The notes: a model not told the origin generated them from the sequence alone. Numbered from the stretch's first letter, positions 33,463-43,584 are shown. The stretch: DNA of 64,000 nucleotides from Ornithinimicrobium cerasi (GCF_003702705.1 NZ_QZMN01000007.1:168068-232067), one strand, 5' to 3'. Numbers and translations are program-made.

Positions 33463-34610
33463 CGACCACCCCCACCACCCGCACCACGGCCCGCGTCGTG
33501 GGGGTGGACCTGGCACGCACGGTGGCCCTGCTCGGCATGTTCGCCGCCCACCTCGTCAGCCCGGTGGAGCCGGGGGCCCCCGGCGGGGTCGACCCGCTGT
33601 TCCAGGTCGTCGCGGGGCGCTCCTCAGCCCTCTTCGCCGTCCTGGCCGGTGTCGGCATCGCGCTGGCCACCCGTTCGGTCGGGAGCGACCCCGCCGGGAC
33701 CCGGTGGCGCCTGCTGGTGCGCGCCGCCATGGTCGCGGCGCTGGGGATCTGGCTCGGGGCCCTCCCGTCGGGGATCGCGGTGATCCTCACGTTCTACGGC
33801 CTGCTCTTCTGCTGCGCGCTGCCGGTCCTGCGGTGGCGGGCCCGGTCGCTGGCCCTGCTCGCGGTCGGCTGGGGGGTGCTCTCCCCGGTCCTCAGCATGG
33901 TGGTCCGTCGTGAGCTGGACCCGGTCGCCAAGATCGTCCCGACCTTCGTCCACCTGGCCGAGCCCGTCCTGCTGCTGCAGGAGCTGCTCCTCACCGGCTA
34001 CTACCCAGTCCTGACCTGGACCACCTACCTCTGGGCGGGTATGGCGATCGGTCGCCTCGACCTGCACCGCGCGCAGGTGGGGCGCCGGCTGGCGCTCGGC
34101 GGTACCGGGCTCGCGGCTCTCGCCCTGGCCGTCTCCGTCCTCCTCACCGCACGCCCGGGGGTGCGGGCGGCCCTCGTCGCCGACCCCCGCAGGCCGGCGG
34201 CGGACTGGGCAGAGCTGGACAACCAGCTCCGTCTCGGCCTCTTCGGGACCCATCCCACCGGGACCCCGTGGTGGCTGGGGGTGTGGTCGCCGCACAGCGG
34301 CACCATCGTCGACCTGGCCCACACCACCGGGACGGCGATGCTGGTGCTGGGCCTGGCGATCTGGCTGGTGCGCACGCTCCCGGCCCTGCCGTGGCACCTG
34401 CTGGCGGGAGCGGGCGCGATGACGCTGACGCTCTACGCCACCCACGTCGTCGTCCTGTCCTCCCCGCTCGGCGTGCGGGGCGGCGGGGCGCTCGTGGTCC
34501 ACGACGTCGTCGCGGTCGGCGTGGGTGCAGCCTTCGCCCTGTCCTCCGCCCGCGGCCCCCTGGAGCAGCTGGTCGGCGGGGCCACCCGGCTGGTGCCCCT
34601 GCGGCGCTGA
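33459..34610 (+). CDS. Heparan-alpha-glucosaminide N-acetyltransferase-like / DUF1624-type membrane protein
   Basis: A 383-aa protein with about ten transmembrane helices. VVGVDLARTVALLGMFAAHLV (~13-33) is the usual first helix of the DUF1624/DUF418/acyltransferase superfamily, with a conserved Asp in the membrane and a loop His. It may acylate an extracytoplasmic glycan or lipid, but no substrate is evident. The ATG overlaps the azlD stop (ATGA). It ends the GNAT-azlC-azlD operon. Confidence 0.72.
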   Translation: MTTTPTTRTTARVVGVDLARTVALLGMFAAHLVSPVEPGAPGGVDPLFQVVAGRSSALFAVLAGVGIALATRSVGSDPAGTRWRLLVRAAMVAALGIWLGALPSGIAVILTFYGLLFCCALPVLRWRARSLALLAVGWGVLSPVLSMVVRRELDPVAKIVPTFVHLAEPVLLLQELLLTGYYPVLTWTTYLWAGMAIGRLDLHRAQVGRRLALGGTGLAALALAVSVLLTARPGVRAALVADPRRPAADWAELDNQLRLGLFGTHPTGTPWWLGVWSPHSGTIVDLAHTTGTAMLVLGLAIWLVRTLPALPWHLLAGAGAMTLTLYATHVVVLSSPLGVRGGGALVVHDVVAVGVGAAFALSSARGPLEQLVGGATRLVPLRR

Positions 34611-34694
34611 CCCCACCGTCGTCCGCCGCCGACACCGACCGCCCGCGGTCACCCCACCTCCGCCCGGGTCCGTCGAGCCCGGCGACCGGCGCGG

Positions 34695-34777
34695 TGTTCA
34701 TCTGTTGTTCACCTTCGGGCCCACTTCTGGCGTACGATAGGTGAACAGCAGGTAAACAGCACACGAACGTAAGGAGG
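34695..34777 (+). promoter_or_regulatory. Promoter region with two pairs of 11-bp phased half-sites and a strong ribosome binding site
   Basis: TGTTCA occurs at 34695 and 34706; TGAACA and TAAACA occur at 34742 and 34753. Each pair is spaced exactly 11 bp, and the two pairs face each other across the likely -10 box TACGAT (34733-34738). AAGGAGG (34771-34777) is a near-perfect Shine-Dalgarno sequence 6 nt before the GTG at 34784. The arrangement suggests a regulator bound on both sides of the promoter; its identity is unknown. Confidence 0.5.
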
Positions 34778-34783
34778 TGGCTC

Positions 34784-34936
34784 GTGAGGACGTCAACCAC
34801 GTCGCCCACGCAGACGACCAGGACCCGCGCCGTCGAGGTGACCTGGGTGCCGGTCGCCGACAGCACCGGCCACGTCACCATGGAGATGCGCTGGCACCTC
34901 GAGGACCGACCAGCGGTCGTCGGCTCGGCGGCCTGA
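34784..34936 (+). CDS. Small protein of 50 residues, function unknown
   Basis: The frame starts at GTG and encodes a Thr/Ser-rich N-terminus (VRTSTTSPTQTTRTRAVE) followed by VTWVPVADSTGHVTMEMRWH and an acidic tail. It is supported by the excellent Shine-Dalgarno sequence, its own promoter-like region and a long perfect terminator hairpin just after the stop. There is no signal peptide or membrane helix. I do not recognise a family. It is convergent with pnp. Confidence 0.65.
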   Translation: MRTSTTSPTQTTRTRAVEVTWVPVADSTGHVTMEMRWHLEDRPAVVGSAA

Positions 34937-34955
34937 GCGACAGCGACGCGGACGC

Positions 34956-34993
34956 ACGAGGGCCCGGACGGTAACGACCGTCCGGGCCCTCGT
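34956..34993. terminator. Perfect 17-bp stem terminator between the small gene and pnp
   Basis: ACGAGGGCCCGGACGGT at 34956-34972 pairs completely with 34977-34993 around an AACG loop. It lies 20 nt after the small gene stop and 14 nt after the end of pnp on the other strand, so it can terminate both. No long T tract follows, as is common in actinobacteria. Confidence 0.8.
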
Positions 34994-35006
34994 CATACCT
35001 GAGGAC

Positions 35007-37595
35007 TCACTCCTCGGGCGAGCTCTCCTCGGAGTCGCCCTCGGCGCCCTGCCCGGTGCTGCCGCCACGGCCGCGGCCGCCACGGCGACGACGCTGACGA
35101 CGCGGGCGGTCGCCGCCCTCACCGTTCTCCTCGCCGTCGACCGGCTCGTCGGCGGCCGGAGCCGCCTCGTCGGCCACCGGCGCCGAGGTGTCGACCCCCG
35201 GCAGCTGCGGGGCCTCGGCGGCCGCAGCGGCCACCGGGCTCCCGACGTCGGCGACCTCGGGAGCCGCGACGGGCTCCGTCACCGGGGCGGCGGTCTCCGG
35301 AGCCGTGGGCACGTCGGCCTCGGCCTGCGCACCCCCGTCACCCTCGGCCACCGCACCGAGCGACAGCTTGCCGCGGGGGTCGATCTCCTTGAGCTCGACC
35401 TGGACCTTCTGGCCCACGGAGAGCACGTCCTCGACCGCGTCGATCCGGCGACCGCCGACGAGCTTGCGGATCTCGGAGATGTGCAGCAGGCCGTCCTTGC
35501 CCGGCAGCAGCGAGATGAACGCCCCGAAGGTCGTCGTCTTCACCACGGTGCCCATGAAGCGCTCGCCGATCTCCGGCATCGTCGGGTTGGCGATCGCGTT
35601 GACCGCGGCCCGGGCGGCCTCGGCCGAGGGGCCGTCGGTCGCGCCGATGTAGACGGTGCCGTCGTCCTCGATCGAGATGTCGGCGCCGGTGTCCTCCTGG
35701 ATCTGGTTGATCATCTTGCCCTTCGGGCCGATGACCTCACCGATCTTGTCGATCGGCACCTTGACCGTGATGACGCGCGGGGCGAAGGGGCTCATCTCGT
35801 CCGGGGCGTCGATGGCCTCGGTCATGACGTCGAGGATGTGCATGCGCGCCTCGCGGGCCTGGGTCAGCGCACCGCCCAGCACGTCGGCGGGAAGGCCGTC
35901 GAGCTTGGTGTCGAGCTGGATGGCGGTGATGAACTCCCGCGTGCCGGCCACCTTGAAGTCCATGTCGCCGAAGGCGTCCTCGGCGCCGAGGATGTCGGTC
36001 AGTGCGGCGTACTTCGTCTCGGTCTGCCCGGCGTCGTTCTCGATCTCCGCCGAGACCAGGCCCATCGCGATGCCCGCGACCGGGGCGCGCAGCGGCACCC
36101 CGGCGTTGAGCAGCGACATCGTGGACGCGCAGACGGAGCCCATCGAGGTCGACCCGTTGGAGCCCAGGGCCTCCGACACCTGCCGGATCGCGTAGGGGAA
36201 CTCCTCGCGGGTGGGCAGCACCGGCATCAGGGCGCGCTCGGCGAGCGCACCGTGACCGATCTCGCGGCGCTTCGGGGAGCCGACGCGGCCGGTCTCACCG
36301 GTGCTGTAGGGCGGGAAGTTGTAGTTGTGCATGTAGCGCTTGCGGCTCACCGGCGAGAGGGTGTCCACCTGCTGCTCCATGCGGAGCATGTTCAGGGTGG
36401 TCACGCCCATGATCTGGGTCTCGCCACGCTCGAAGATCGCCGAGCCGTGCGCCCGCGGGATGACCTCGACCTCGGCGGACAGCGCACGGATGTCGCGCAG
36501 CCCACGGCCGTCGATGCGGACCTGGTCGCGCAGGATGCGCTCGCGGATGAGCTTCTTCTGCACGGCGCGGTAGGCCGCGTCGATCTCCTTGTCACGACCG
36601 GCGAACGGCGCGTCCTCGGTGACGTCGGAGTCACCCGCGGAGTCCCAGTGCAGGCCGAGGAGCTTGCCCTTGAGCGCGACCTTGATCTCGTCGATGCGGG
36701 ACTCGCGCTCCTGCTTGCCGGCGATCTGCAGCGCCTGCTCCAGGTCGGCGGAGGTCGCCTCCTGGACGGCGGCGTAGGCGTCGTCCTCGTAGTCGAGGAA
36801 GCGGCGGAACTCCTGGACCTCCTTGGCGGCACCGGAGGCCAGCTGGGCCTGCGCCTCGCAGAGGGCCTTGATGAACTTCTTCGACTCCTCCAGACCCTGG
36901 GCCACGACGTCCTCGGTCGGAGCCTGCTTGCCCTCGTCCTTGACGAGGGTCCAGGTGGCGTCGGTGGACTCGGCCTCGACCATCATGATCGCCACGTCGG
37001 ACTGACCGTCGTCCCCGTCCACGACCCGGCCGGCGACGACCATGTCGAAGGTCGAGCGGGCGGCGTCGGAGAAGTTGGGGAAGGCGACCCACTGGCCGTC
37101 GATGAGGGAGACGCGGGTCGCCCCGATCGGGCCGCTGAACGGCAGGCCCGAGATCTGGGTCGAGGCGGACGCGGCGTTGATCGCCAGCACGTCGTACTGG
37201 TGGTCGGGGTTGAGCGAGAGCACGGTGATGACGACCTGGACCTCGTTGCGCAGACCCTTGGCGAAGGTCGGGCGCAGCGGGCGGTCGATCAGCCGGCAGG
37301 TGAGGATCGCGTCGGTCGAGGGGCGACCCTCGCGACGGAAGAAGCTGCCGGGGATCTTGCCCGCGGCATACATGCGCTCCTCGACGTCCACCGTGAGGGG
37401 GAAGAAGTCGAGGAAGTCCTTGGGGTGCTTGCTCGCGGTCGTGGTCGACAGGAGCATGGTGTCGTCGTCGAGGTAGGCGGTGACGGAGCCGCCGGCCTGC
37501 CTGGCCAGTCGCCCGGTCTCGAACCGGACGGTGCGGGTGCCGAAGCTGCCGTTGTCGATGGTGGCTTCGGCGAAGGTGATCTCTGGACCCTCCAT
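35007..37595 (-). CDS. pnp: Polyribonucleotide nucleotidyltransferase (PNPase)
   Basis: An 862-aa phosphorolytic 3'-5' exoribonuclease and guanosine pentaphosphate synthetase. Two RNase PH domains span residues ~20-560 ([42 protein letters not shown] and [18 protein letters not shown]). They are followed by a KH domain ([23 protein letters not shown]) and an S1 domain ([28 protein letters not shown]). A low-complexity tail of ~110 residues ends in an Arg/Gly patch and acidic residues. AAGGAGGG precedes the ATG at 37595. It follows rpsO, the classical rpsO-pnp order. Confidence 0.97.
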   Translation of the reverse strand: MEGPEITFAEATIDNGSFGTRTVRFETGRLARQAGGSVTAYLDDDTMLLSTTTASKHPKDFLDFFPLTVDVEERMYAAGKIPGSFFRREGRPSTDAILTCRLIDRPLRPTFAKGLRNEVQVVITVLSLNPDHQYDVLAINAASASTQISGLPFSGPIGATRVSLIDGQWVAFPNFSDAARSTFDMVVAGRVVDGDDGQSDVAIMMVEAESTDATWTLVKDEGKQAPTEDVVAQGLEESKKFIKALCEAQAQLASGAAKEVQEFRRFLDYEDDAYAAVQEATSADLEQALQIAGKQERESRIDEIKVALKGKLLGLHWDSAGDSDVTEDAPFAGRDKEIDAAYRAVQKKLIRERILRDQVRIDGRGLRDIRALSAEVEVIPRAHGSAIFERGETQIMGVTTLNMLRMEQQVDTLSPVSRKRYMHNYNFPPYSTGETGRVGSPKRREIGHGALAERALMPVLPTREEFPYAIRQVSEALGSNGSTSMGSVCASTMSLLNAGVPLRAPVAGIAMGLVSAEIENDAGQTETKYAALTDILGAEDAFGDMDFKVAGTREFITAIQLDTKLDGLPADVLGGALTQAREARMHILDVMTEAIDAPDEMSPFAPRVITVKVPIDKIGEVIGPKGKMINQIQEDTGADISIEDDGTVYIGATDGPSAEAARAAVNAIANPTMPEIGERFMGTVVKTTTFGAFISLLPGKDGLLHISEIRKLVGGRRIDAVEDVLSVGQKVQVELKEIDPRGKLSLGAVAEGDGGAQAEADVPTAPETAAPVTEPVAAPEVADVGSPVAAAAAEAPQLPGVDTSAPVADEAAPAADEPVDGEENGEGGDRPRRQRRRRGGRGRGGSTGQGAEGDSEESSPEE

Positions 37596-37722
37596 GGGCC
37601 CTCCTTTTCTCTTCTGTTCAGCGCGGGGCATCGTCGTTGTGCCCGGCTGGGTCCTACGTGGTCGGGGTATGCCGTCCCGGCAGTCCCCGGTGACGTGCCC
37701 GGTCGAGCCGGCGCACGTCATA

Positions 37723-37766
37723 CGCAGAGGAGCGGCCCCCGATGGTTCGGGAACCGCTCCCCTGCG
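37723..37766 (-). terminator. rpsO-pnp intercistronic hairpin
   Basis: CGCAGAGGAGCGG (37723-37735) pairs with CCGCTCCCCTGCG (37754-37766) with one mismatch, and CCCGA/TCGGG can extend the stem inside the loop. It starts 4 nt after the rpsO stop. It is either an attenuating terminator or the RNase processing site known between these genes in other bacteria. Confidence 0.6.
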
Positions 37767-37770
37767 AAGC

Positions 37771-38040
37771 TCAGCGGCGCAGGCCGAGTCGCTTGATCAG
37801 CGACCGGTAGCGCTCGATGTCGGTCTGCTCGAGATAGCGGAGCAGGCGCTTGCGCTTGCCGACGAGCAGCAGCAGGCCACGACGGCTGTGGTGGTCGTGC
37901 TTGTGCTCACGGGCGTGCTCGGTCAGGTCCTTGATGCGCTGCGTCAGCATCGCGACCTGGACCTCCGGGGAGCCGGTGTCGCCCTCGCTCGCGCCGTACT
38001 CCTTGACGATCTCCTGCTTCACACTGGATTCCAGCGGCAT
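37771..38040 (-). CDS. rpsO: 30S ribosomal protein S15
   Basis: An 89-aa ribosomal protein with the full S15 signature: [48 protein letters not shown]. The start [11 protein letters not shown] at 38040 has AAGGAG upstream; a longer open frame to 38088 is non-homologous leader. S15 binds 16S rRNA and usually autoregulates rpsO. Confidence 0.98.
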   Translation of the reverse strand: MPLESSVKQEIVKEYGASEGDTGSPEVQVAMLTQRIKDLTEHAREHKHDHHSRRGLLLLVGKRKRLLRYLEQTDIERYRSLIKRLGLRR

Positions 38041-38136
38041 AGGCGACTCCTTCTCTCTCGTTGCGCGGCGCATCCTGGGCAGGTCCACCAGGGCACTCTC
38101 GAGTCCGCGGCCGTTCAGACGGCGTCTCTCAGGTTA
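38041..38136 (-). promoter_or_regulatory. rpsO promoter and ~84-nt leader
   Basis: TAACCT at 38131-38136 (minus strand) is a good -10 box placed ~90 nt before the ATG. The long leader contrasts with the leaderless genes around it and could hold the S15 autoregulatory structure. No conserved pseudoknot could be verified by eye. Confidence 0.45.
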
Positions 38137-38213
38137 TCAGCGCTCCCGCGCCCGCCCTAATCACCGCGCCCTGGTCCGCCCCGCGGAGGACGCCGCCCTG
38201 CCACGATGGTCCC

Positions 38214-38948
38214 ATGACCACCCTCGAGACCTTCCCGGACGACTGGCAGACCGCGCTCTGCATCGCGGCCCACCCCGACGACATCGAGTACGGCACCGCC
38301 GCCGCCGTCGCGGCCTGGACGGCGGCCGGCAAGGACGTGACCTACCTGCTGGTGACCCGGGGGGAGGCCGGCATCGACACCCTGCACCCCCGCGAGGCGG
38401 GACCGGTGCGCGAGCAGGAGGAGCGCGACGGCGCGCGGGAGGTGGGGGTCGAGGTCGTGGAGTTTCTCGACGGGTTCCACGACGGGGTCCTGCAGCACAG
38501 CCTCGCACTGCGCCGGGCCCTCGCCGCCGAGATCCGCCGGCGGCGACCCGACGTCGTGGTCACCGGGACCTACGCCGTGCGCTTTTCGCGAGGCATGCTC
38601 AACCAGGCCGACCACCGGGTCGTCGGGCTCGAGGTGCTCGACGCGGTGGCGGCCGCCGGCAACCGCTGGATCTTCCCCGAGCTGGTGGAGGAGGGGCTCG
38701 AGCCGTGGGCGGGCGTGCGCTACCGCTGCTGGGCCGGTTCCGAGGCGACCCACGAGGTGGAGGTCACCGACCACTTCGAGGCGGCCGTCCGCTCGCTCGA
38801 GGCGCACCAGGCCTACAACGCGGCGCTGCCGGACACCTTCCCCACCCCCCGCGAGCTGCTGACGATGATCCTCGGCGACCCGGCCAGCGCCGGTGAGGAC
38901 GGGCGTCCCACGCGCTACCGCTGGGCCGTGGACGTCGTCGGCGGCTGA
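38214..38948 (+). CDS. PIG-L family deacetylase
   Basis: A 244-aa zinc-dependent N-deacetylase of the LmbE/MshB superfamily. ALCIAAHPDDIEYGTAAAVAAW (~residues 14-35) carries the AHPDD metal and catalytic motif, and LNQADHRVVGLEVLDAV (~130-147) gives the second His. TYLLVTRGEAG is the usual strand between. Actinobacterial members deacetylate mycothiol intermediates or other GlcNAc compounds; this one is shorter than MshB (~300 aa), so the substrate is left open. CACGAT is 6 nt before the ATG. Confidence 0.88.
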   Translation: MTTLETFPDDWQTALCIAAHPDDIEYGTAAAVAAWTAAGKDVTYLLVTRGEAGIDTLHPREAGPVREQEERDGAREVGVEVVEFLDGFHDGVLQHSLALRRALAAEIRRRRPDVVVTGTYAVRFSRGMLNQADHRVVGLEVLDAVAAAGNRWIFPELVEEGLEPWAGVRYRCWAGSEATHEVEVTDHFEAAVRSLEAHQAYNAALPDTFPTPRELLTMILGDPASAGEDGRPTRYRWAVDVVGG

Positions 38949-38958
38949 CGAGCGGCGC

Positions 38959-39798
38959 TCAGGTCCGGCGCTGGCAGCCGCCGCACCAGAACAGGTTGCG
39001 GCCGGCCACGACCTTGGTGCGGACGGTGGACCCGCAGCGCAGGCACGGCATACCCGTGCGCCGGTAGACCCCGAACTCGCGCGGCACCTCGGGGCGCTCC
39101 CCGCGCTCCCAGGCGCTGGCGGTGTCCTCGAGCACGTCGTCGAGGGTGATGATCGTGCCGGTGCGCACGCCCCAGGGCATCAGCCGGACGAGGTCGTCCC
39201 AGACCAGCTGCCAGGACGTCCGCCTCAGCGAGCGCCCGGGCCGGAGCGGATGCAGGCGGTGGCGCCACAGCACCTCGCAGCGGTAGATGTTGCCGACGCC
39301 GGCCACCACCGTCTGGTCCATGAGCAGCTCCGCCAGCGTCTTGCCCGACCGGGAGATCCGCGCGTAGGCGGTGTCCGCCGCGGTCCCGTCGTCGGGCTGG
39401 AGCGGGTCCGGGCCCTGCCGGGCCACGAGGCGGGCGACCTCCTCCTGGTCGACGACCTGGCAGGCCATCGGGCCGCGCAGGTCGGCGACGTGCCGCTCGT
39501 CCACGACGCGCAGCCGGACCTCCCCCACCACCGGCGGACCGAGCTCGGCATGCTCGGGTGCGACGGGGAGCACGAACCACTTGCCGATGAGGCCCAGGTG
39601 GACGTAGAGGGTGCGTGCCTGCGCGAAGTCGACGAAGAGCAGCTTGCCGTGCGCCCAGGCCCGCTCGAGCCCGGTGCCGTCGAGCAGTGCGGCGCCGTCG
39701 ACGAACCGTCCCTGGGGGCTGCTCACCTCTGGGGTGGTCCCGGCGAACGCGGTGTCGATGGCGCCGGCCAGCCGGTGCAGCGTGTGTCCCTCGGGCAT
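38959..39798 (-). CDS. Fpg/Nei family DNA glycosylase
   Basis: A 279-aa bifunctional DNA glycosylase/AP lyase for oxidised bases. The N-terminal MPEGHTLHRLA provides the catalytic Pro2 and Glu3; AHGKLLFVDF has the conserved Lys; the H2TH region is LLMDQTVVAGVGNIYRCEVLWRHRLHP. The C-terminal zinc finger has CLRCG and FWCGGCQ, with Arg in VVAGRNLFWC. MPEGHT suggests the Nei branch rather than MutM (MPELPE). The -10 box GACGAT is 7 nt before the ATG. Confidence 0.93.
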   Translation of the reverse strand: MPEGHTLHRLAGAIDTAFAGTTPEVSSPQGRFVDGAALLDGTGLERAWAHGKLLFVDFAQARTLYVHLGLIGKWFVLPVAPEHAELGPPVVGEVRLRVVDERHVADLRGPMACQVVDQEEVARLVARQGPDPLQPDDGTAADTAYARISRSGKTLAELLMDQTVVAGVGNIYRCEVLWRHRLHPLRPGRSLRRTSWQLVWDDLVRLMPWGVRTGTIITLDDVLEDTASAWERGERPEVPREFGVYRRTGMPCLRCGSTVRTKVVAGRNLFWCGGCQRRT

Positions 39799-39828
39799 GC
39801 GGACGATCGTCTCAGGTCACGAGGACGC

Positions 39829-39849
39829 CCCGGCACCGTGGGTGCCGGG
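39829..39849. terminator. Hairpin terminator after the lipoprotein gene
   Basis: CCCGGCACC and GGTGCCGGG form a perfect 9-bp stem around GTG. It lies 24 nt downstream of the lipoprotein gene stop and ~30 nt upstream of the Nei-type gene start. Confidence 0.55.
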
Positions 39850-39872
39850 TCGGTGGGCGCGGAGCCGTCGCG

Positions 39873-40514
39873 TCAGTCGACCTCGACGACGTCGCCGGTG
39901 GTGACGTCGACCCGCACCTCGACGTCGTCGTCGCCGGCCCCGTTGCTGGTCCGGTCGACGCTCACCTCCCAGAAGAAGGAGCCGTCCTCCTCCTCCAGCT
40001 CGGCGTCGTCGAGGACGCCGTCCACCTCGGTGACCGCGGTGGTGATCGCGTCCACGAGGGTGATGGTGGCGGCGTCGAGCGCAGCACGGTCGTCCTCGTC
40101 GAGGTCGTCGTCCTCGGTCTCCGCCACGGTCGACCCGTCGGCGGACACCGTGACCTCCACGGAGCGGTCGTCGACGGCCACGTCGACCTCCCAGGTGCCG
40201 TCGTCGTCCTGGTCGTCGATCTCGTACGCCGTGCCGCCCGCCTCGGCCTCCGCCGTGGCGATCGCCGCGAGCGCGGTGGCCGTGAGGTCCTCGCCCCCGG
40301 CGCCGGTGGTGGTGGTGCCGCTGGTGTCGTCCGCGTCGTCGCTGGACGTCTCCGCGTCGTCGCTGGTGGTCTCCGCGCTGGTGGTCTCCGCGCTGGTGGT
40401 CTGCTCGGTCGTCACCCCGGCACCCTCCTGGTCGGCCGACCCGCAGGCGGCCAGGGAGAGCGAGAGGGTCAGCGCGAGCGCGGCGGTCAGGGTCCGGTTG
40501 GTCGTCGTCCTCAT
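39873..40514 (-). CDS. PepSY-like domain lipoprotein
   Basis: A 213-aa secreted protein. The signal peptide MRTTTNRTLTAALALTLSLS ends in the lipobox LAAC, so it is lipid-anchored at the outer face of the membrane. A Thr/Ser/Asp-rich linker with repeated TTSAETTS follows. Two PepSY-like modules then appear: ATALAAIATAEAEAGGTAYEID with WEVDVAV, and ITLVDAITTAVTEVDG with FFWEVSVDRTSNG and VRVDVTTGDVVEVD. Such proteins may inhibit proteases or bind envelope partners. The protein is very acidic. ATG at 40514 has GGAGG just upstream. Confidence 0.82.
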   Translation of the reverse strand: MRTTTNRTLTAALALTLSLSLAACGSADQEGAGVTTEQTTSAETTSAETTSDDAETSSDDADDTSGTTTTGAGGEDLTATALAAIATAEAEAGGTAYEIDDQDDDGTWEVDVAVDDRSVEVTVSADGSTVAETEDDDLDEDDRAALDAATITLVDAITTAVTEVDGVLDDAELEEEDGSFFWEVSVDRTSNGAGDDDVEVRVDVTTGDVVEVD

Positions 40515-40537
40515 GCCCTCCACAGTGCCACCTCACG

Positions 40538-40568
40538 ATGAGACCAGGTCTCATGAGGGGCCTCTCAT
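40538..40568. promoter_or_regulatory. Two overlapping palindromes upstream of the lipoprotein gene
   Basis: ATGAGACCAGGTCTCAT (40538-40554) is a perfect 8+1+8 inverted repeat. ATGAGGGGCCTCTCAT (40553-40568) is a second with one mismatch, sharing two bases. Their centres are ~14 bp apart. They sit 24-54 bp before the lipoprotein start, where a repressor or response regulator would bind. Confidence 0.6.
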
Positions 40569-40789
40569 CACCGGCGGCCCCGCACGACCCGCTCCCAGCC
40601 CCGGCCGCGTGTTACGCCGGACGGGCACGATGGCGGCGGACAGGCACGAACGCGCGCAGATCCGCCGATGTGCCCGTTCGTCGCAACAGCAGCGGGTCTC
40701 GCGGCGCCGCCCGAGGGGGCCTCGAGGGGTGGCCGAGCAGAATGGTCCCCGGAGCCGGCCGGTGGGCCTGGCGCACACCGGGCGGCGGT
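40569..40789. other. Non-coding gap after ppc, with a hairpin
   Basis: No convincing gene. CGGGCAC...GTGCCCG with an inner GGCGG/CCGCC pair (arms 40621-40636 and 40662-40677) can form a long interrupted stem ~110 nt after the ppc stop and may terminate ppc transcription. The rest shows no recognisable feature. Confidence 0.4.
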
Positions 40790-43576
40790 TCAGCCGGTGT
40801 TGCGCAACCCCGCCGCCACCCCGTTGACCGTGACCAGCAGCGCGCGCTGGAGCTCGTCGACCGTGTCGGCACCGGCCTCCTCGGTCGGCACCTCGCGCAG
40901 CCGGCGCAGCAGCTCGACCTGCAGGTAGGAGATCGGGTCCAGGTAGTTGTCCCGCACGGCGAGGGTGCGCTTGAGCACCGGCTGGTCGTCGAGCAGGTCG
41001 TCCTCCCCGGTCAGCGACTTCAGCTCGCTCACCGTCAGCTCGAACTCCGCCCGGATCATCTCGAAGACGTGCCGCAGCTCCTCCGGCACGAGCGTCTCGA
41101 CGTAGTGGGCGGCGATGTCCAGGTCGGTCTTGGCGACGGTCATCTCGACGTTCGAGACCACCGCCTGGAAGAAGTGCCAGCGACCCAGCATCTCGCGCAG
41201 CGTCTCCCCGCACCCTGCCTCGCGCGCCGCCCGCAGCCCGGACCCGACCCCGAACCACCCGGGCACGATCTGCCGGGTCTGCGTCCACCCGAACACCCAC
41301 GGGATGGCCCGCAGCCCCTCCAGACCCTGCCCGGTGTCGGGCCGCTTGCTCGGCCGGGAGCCGATGTTGAGGGCACCGAGCTGGTCGACCGGGGTCGCCG
41401 CGACGAAGTACGCGGGCAGGTCGGGGTCGTCGATCAGACCGCGGTATGCCGTGAACGCCGCCTCGGACACGACGTCCATCACCTCGCCGAAGCGCTCGCG
41501 CTCCTCGGCCGTCGTCCGGGGGTCGCGGTGCAGCGCCGCCGCCCGCATCACCGCGGCCACGGCCAGCTCGAGGTTCGCCTTCGCCAGGGCCGGGAGGGAG
41601 TACTTGTCCGAGATCACCTCCCCCTGCTCGGTGAACTTGATCTCCCCCTCGAGCACGCCGTGCGGCTGCGCGAGGATCGCGTCGTACGTCGGGCCGCCGC
41701 CGCGACCGACGGAGCCGCCACGGCCGTGGAAGAGCCGCAGCCGCACGCCGTGCCGGGCGGCCACGTCTCTCAGCGCCCGCTGCGCCTGGTGGATCCCCCA
41801 CTGGCTGGTCAGCACGCCGGCCTGCTTGTTGGAGTCGGAGTAGCCCAGCATCACCTCCTGCACGTCCCCCCGCAGCCGCACGAGCTCGCGGTAGGGCGGG
41901 CTCGAGAGCAGCGTGTCGACGAGCTCGGCCGCGCCACGCAGCTCGTCGATCGTCTCCAGCAGCGGGGCGAAGCCGACACGGGCGAAGGCTCCCTCTCCCC
42001 CGTCGGTCCCGTGCAGGTCGACGAGGCCGGCCTCGCGGGCCAGCACGGCCGCGGCGAGCACGTCGTCGGCGCCCTGGGTCATCGAGATGATGTAGGTCTC
42101 GACGACGTCCGGACCGTAGGTGTCCAGCGCCCCCCGGATCTCGTCGAGGACCTCCAGCGTGCGCCCCCGGCGGGCGGCCCGCGTCAGCAGCGGCCGCCTC
42201 GACCCCAGCTCGCTCTCGAGGAGGCGCACGCGCGCCGGGCGGTCGAGCGCGGCATACCCCGCGTCCCCGGCGGCGTCGAGCGCGTCGAGCAGGGGGGCGA
42301 GCGCCTCGTGGTGCTTCTCCGCGTGCTCGCGTATGTCGAGGGTCGCCAGGTGCAGGCCGGTCCCGGCGATCGTCTGCGCGGCGCGGGCGACGCGCCCGTC
42401 GGCGACCAGCGCACCGCCGTGGCGACGCAGGGAGTCGGCGACGAGCCGCAGGTCCTCGAGGATCTCGCGGACGTCGGTGTAGTCCCGGCCGGGCTCGTGG
42501 GCGGTGCCCGCGTCGATCCGGGCCCGGGTGTTGAGCAGCTTGGCGCGCACGCAGGTCAGTTTCAGGCGGTAGGGCTCCTGGGCGTTGAGCTCGAGCACCC
42601 GACGGTCCAGCCGGGGCAGCCGGGCGAGGTCCTGCTCCAGCGAGGCCTCCAGCTCGGGCTCGATCCCGACGACCACCGTCGAGGAGGAGACCTGGGAGAT
42701 GAGCACGTCGACGAGCGAGAGCGCGACCCCGATCGCGTGCCGGCCCTGCAGCTGCAGGACCTCGCGGGTCACCTCCGGCGTGACGAACGGGTTGCCGTCG
42801 CGGTCGCCCCCGATCCAGGAGCCGAACCTGACCGGCGGCCGCGTGACGTCGACGCCCAGGCCGTGCACGGCGAGCAGGTCCGAGAGGTCGCCGAGCAGCT
42901 CGGGCACGGTGCGGGTGAGCACCTCGTCGAGGTAGTACATGGCGTTGCGCGCCTCGTCCATGGGCGTGGGCCGGTTGCGACGCAGCTCGTCCGTCTGCCA
43001 GATGAGGTCGACCAGCTCGGCGAGCTCCCGGTCCTGTCGGCGCCGGGCCTGCGTGTCCGGCTCGGTCGTCACGGCCAGCACGTCGGAGAGGTGGCGGATC
43101 TTGGTGAGGACGCTGCGGCGTGACGCCTCGGTGGGGTGGGCGGTGAAGACCGGCCGGACGTCCAGCTCGGCCACCGTGTCGGCCAGCAGCTGCGGCCCGC
43201 CCGCCTCGACGATGTCCCGGACCGCACTGGTCAGCCAGCCCTCGTCCTCGTCCCGGGCGGTGATGGTGCGGACCCGGTGCACCTGCTCGGCGGCGTTGGC
43301 GAGCTGGAAGTAGGCGGAGAACGCCCGCACGAGGTGGGTGGCCTGGTCCAGCGGCAGCCCGGCCAGCACGCCGCGCACCTCCTCGGCCGCCCCCTCGTCC
43401 CCCGCCTTGCTCGCCTTCGTCGTGAGGCGGACGCGCTCGACGGCGTCGAGCAGCTCCTGCCCGTGGTGGCGCACGAGGGACTGGCCCAGGAGGGTGGAGA
43501 CCCGGCGCACGTCGGCGCGCAGCTCGGGGCTGATCGGGTCGTCCGCGCGGACGTCGGTCTGGCTGGTCTCGCTCAC
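40790..43576 (-). CDS. ppc: Phosphoenolpyruvate carboxylase
   Basis: A 928-aa anaplerotic enzyme forming oxaloacetate from PEP and bicarbonate. [18 protein letters not shown] (~residue 150) has the catalytic His, [19 protein letters not shown] and [23 protein letters not shown] (~570-640) the PEP- and metal-binding motifs, and the protein ends in the conserved LRNTG. Length is normal. TAGGGT lies 8 nt before the GTG start. A perfect palindrome is placed over the -35 region. Confidence 0.96.
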   Translation of the reverse strand: MSETSQTDVRADDPISPELRADVRRVSTLLGQSLVRHHGQELLDAVERVRLTTKASKAGDEGAAEEVRGVLAGLPLDQATHLVRAFSAYFQLANAAEQVHRVRTITARDEDEGWLTSAVRDIVEAGGPQLLADTVAELDVRPVFTAHPTEASRRSVLTKIRHLSDVLAVTTEPDTQARRRQDRELAELVDLIWQTDELRRNRPTPMDEARNAMYYLDEVLTRTVPELLGDLSDLLAVHGLGVDVTRPPVRFGSWIGGDRDGNPFVTPEVTREVLQLQGRHAIGVALSLVDVLISQVSSSTVVVGIEPELEASLEQDLARLPRLDRRVLELNAQEPYRLKLTCVRAKLLNTRARIDAGTAHEPGRDYTDVREILEDLRLVADSLRRHGGALVADGRVARAAQTIAGTGLHLATLDIREHAEKHHEALAPLLDALDAAGDAGYAALDRPARVRLLESELGSRRPLLTRAARRGRTLEVLDEIRGALDTYGPDVVETYIISMTQGADDVLAAAVLAREAGLVDLHGTDGGEGAFARVGFAPLLETIDELRGAAELVDTLLSSPPYRELVRLRGDVQEVMLGYSDSNKQAGVLTSQWGIHQAQRALRDVAARHGVRLRLFHGRGGSVGRGGGPTYDAILAQPHGVLEGEIKFTEQGEVISDKYSLPALAKANLELAVAAVMRAAALHRDPRTTAEERERFGEVMDVVSEAAFTAYRGLIDDPDLPAYFVAATPVDQLGALNIGSRPSKRPDTGQGLEGLRAIPWVFGWTQTRQIVPGWFGVGSGLRAAREAGCGETLREMLGRWHFFQAVVSNVEMTVAKTDLDIAAHYVETLVPEELRHVFEMIRAEFELTVSELKSLTGEDDLLDDQPVLKRTLAVRDNYLDPISYLQVELLRRLREVPTEEAGADTVDELQRALLVTVNGVAAGLRNTG

Positions 43577-43584
43577 GCCGCCTC

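Noticed and set aside
35481-37796. Long plus-strand open frame opposite pnp
   Set aside because: Antisense shadow of PNPase; composition reflects the codon bias of the other strand.
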